NCBI GenBank assembly: GCA_947178235.1
Contig: CAMWXQ010000095.1
Span: forward strand, 1 to 5,475
Direction of reading: 5' to 3'
From: an uncultured Muribaculaceae bacterium
Lineage (GTDB): Bacteria; Bacteroidota; Bacteroidia; Bacteroidales; Muribaculaceae
Length of the DNA stretch: 5,475 bases
Position 1 is the first letter of the stretch. The number at the start of each line of letters is the position of its first letter. Positions 4,045 to 5,475 of this stretch are shown piece by piece. The position numbers and the translations under genes were made by a program. The notes below the pieces were generated by a model that worked only from the letters and a program-made list of their open reading frames with translations, made no database searches and was not told the origin of the DNA.

Positions 4045-5475
4045 ATGCTTGCCCAAAAGACCCTCACCGCCTTCGAGAAAGGTTTCTTCGCCCTCCTTGC
4101 GTGGCGTGAGCGACATATCAAAGAGAAGACCTTCGTCATCATCCTGGCCCTCATCGTCGGGATCCTCGGCGGAGCGGCCGCCCTCGTGCTCAAATGGCTC
4201 ATACATACCATCACCGGATTCCTCTCGGCACCCCTCGCCATCAATGAGGGCAACTACCTCTACCTGCTCTATCCCGTCGCGGGCATCATCATCACGACCC
4301 TCTACGTGAGGTTTGTGGTCAAGGACAACATCTCGCACGGCGTCACGCGTGTCCTCGAGGCGATCTCCCAGAACAAGTCGCGTCTGAAAAAGCACAATAT
4401 GTACACCTCGCTCATAGCCAGTTCGATCACCATCGGCTTCGGCGGGTCGGTCGGTGCCGAGGGCCCGATCGTGTACACCGGCGCGGCGATCGGCTCGAAT
4501 CTCGGCCAGGCTTTCCGCATGTCGCCCCGAATCCTCATGATCCTTGTCGGCTGCGGGGCTGCGGCGGGTATCGCGGGCATTTTCAAGGCCCCGATCGCGG
4601 GTATGCTCTTCACCCTCGAAGTCCTCATGCTCGACCTCACGACCGTCTCGGTGATGCCCCTGCTCATCGCCTCCATCACCGCCGCCACGATGGCATACGT
4701 CTTCACGGGCTACGAGGTCGAATTCTTCTTTCTACAAAGCGAGCCAGTCGTCACAGCGCGCATCCCCTATGCCATACTGCTCGGGGTGATTCTCGGTTTC
4801 GTGTCGCTCTACTTCACCCGCTCGATGAACTTCATGGAACGCTTCTTCGGGCGGCTCGTGACCCCGTGGAAGAAGGTGCTGGCCGGAGGCTCGATCCTCG
4901 CTTTGCTTGTGTTCCTCTTCCCGCCCCTCTACGGCGAGGGCTACTCGTCGATCATGAGCCTCCTCAACGGCGACCCCTCGAACATCGTCGACAACTCGAT
5001 CTTCTACCGCGACCGCGCCGACGAGTGGTGGATCATGGGTATCGTCGGGGCCCTCGTGCTGCTCAAATCCTTCGCCACGTCGGCCACCAACGGCGCGGGT
5101 GGCGTCGGCGGTACTTTCGCACCCTCGCTCTACCTCGGGTGCATGGCGGGATTCCTCTTCGCGTACTCCATCAACATCATCTTCGACCTCGATCTGTCGA
5201 TCAAGAACTTCACCCTCATGGGTATGGCGGGTGTGATGTCGGGGGTGATGCACGCCCCGCTGATGGGCATCTTCCTCACCGCCGAGCTCACGGGCGGATA
5301 CGACCTGTTCCTCCCGCTGCTCATTGTCTCGACCATCTCGTACGGCACCATCAAGATGTTCGAGCCGTACAGCATCTACACGATGCGTCTCGCCCGCGCG
5401 GGCAAACTCATAACCCACCATAAGGACAAGGCCGTGATCTGCCTCTTGAAGGTCAACAACGTCATCGAGACCGAT
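4045..5475 (+). CDS. CLC-family chloride channel/transporter, 3' end beyond window
   Basis: Integral membrane protein that conducts or exchanges chloride or a similar anion. The frame is open for 477 codons to the right edge with no stop. CLC signatures: ISHGV (96-100) at the first anion-site motif, GAEGP (137-141) with gating Glu139, GMLFTLEV (186-193), ATNGAGGVGGTFAP (347-360) with Phe358, and PYSIYTMRLARAG (441-453) with Tyr445 at the central anion-binding tyrosine. The membrane part is complete. From about 454 a cytosolic tail begins (ITHHKDKAVICLLKVNNVIETD), probably leading to CBS domains outside the window. Compared with E. coli ClcA, Val193 replaces the inner proton-pathway glutamate and His98 replaces the selectivity serine. 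The ATG at 4045 is the first in frame; the frame is open further upstream through the repeats, but without an ATG there. No promoter was seen in the 121-bp spacer. Confidence 0.93.
   Translation, partial: MLAQKTLTAFEKGFFALLAWRERHIKEKTFVIILALIVGILGGAAALVLKWLIHTITGFLSAPLAINEGNYLYLLYPVAGIIITTLYVRFVVKDNISHGVTRVLEAISQNKSRLKKHNMYTSLIASSITIGFGGSVGAEGPIVYTGAAIGSNLGQAFRMSPRILMILVGCGAAAGIAGIFKAPIAGMLFTLEVLMLDLTTVSVMPLLIASITAATMAYVFTGYEVEFFFLQSEPVVTARIPYAILLGVILGFVSLYFTRSMNFMERFFGRLVTPWKKVLAGGSILALLVFLFPPLYGEGYSSIMSLLNGDPSNIVDNSIFYRDRADEWWIMGIVGALVLLKSFATSATNGAGGVGGTFAPSLYLGCMAGFLFAYSINIIFDLDLSIKNFTLMGMAGVMSGVMHAPLMGIFLTAELTGGYDLFLPLLIVSTISYGTIKMFEPYSIYTMRLARAGKLITHHKDKAVICLLKVNNVIETD

Noticed and set aside
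4732..5421. Long open frame on the minus strand opposite the CLC gene
   Set aside because: Its composition is highly charged and His/Arg/Glu-rich with no recognisable domain, as expected of a shadow of the GC-rich CLC gene.

Overview
The window looks like a fairly GC-rich member of the Bacteroidales. The evidence is three promoters of the Bacteroidetes primary-sigma type (TTTG or TTGG about 19-21 bp upstream of TAnnTTTG), the near absence of useful Shine-Dalgarno sites, AT-rich spacers between GC-rich genes, and proteins of a Bacteroidales flavour. An Alistipes/Rikenellaceae-like source is a guess from base composition only.

Layout. Positions 1-402 hold no convincing protein gene. They contain the possible last codons of a gene entering from the left (1-30), an AT-rich stretch with two small A/T palindromes, a near-perfect promoter on the + strand (155-185), a candidate structured small RNA (about 190-343) ending in a 9-bp GC-rich hairpin, and a degenerate 7-bp tandem repeat running to the end of the next gene. 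Positions 403-1719 (minus strand) are ugd, UDP-glucose 6-dehydrogenase. Positions 1720-1937 are a divergent promoter region with a 43-bp inverted repeat centred between the two promoters. On the + strand follow tsaC (1938-2507, tRNA t6A synthesis), a polyprenyl-phosphate sugar-1-phosphate transferase (2532-3923, GTG start), a 121-bp spacer made almost wholly of short tandem repeats, and a CLC-type chloride channel/transporter (4045 to the right edge, incomplete).

How the genes fit. Ugd makes UDP-glucuronate, and the membrane sugar transferase loads the first sugar phosphate onto a lipid carrier, so both point to surface polysaccharide synthesis. They are divergently transcribed and separated by the housekeeping gene tsaC. 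TsaC and the CLC protein have no obvious link to polysaccharide, so the cell-surface genes seem interleaved with housekeeping genes.

The least explained parts are non-coding: the orphan promoter with its structured transcript, three separate heptanucleotide repeat arrays of different sequence, and the inverted repeat between the divergent promoters. No defence system, CRISPR array, transposon, tRNA or rRNA was seen.
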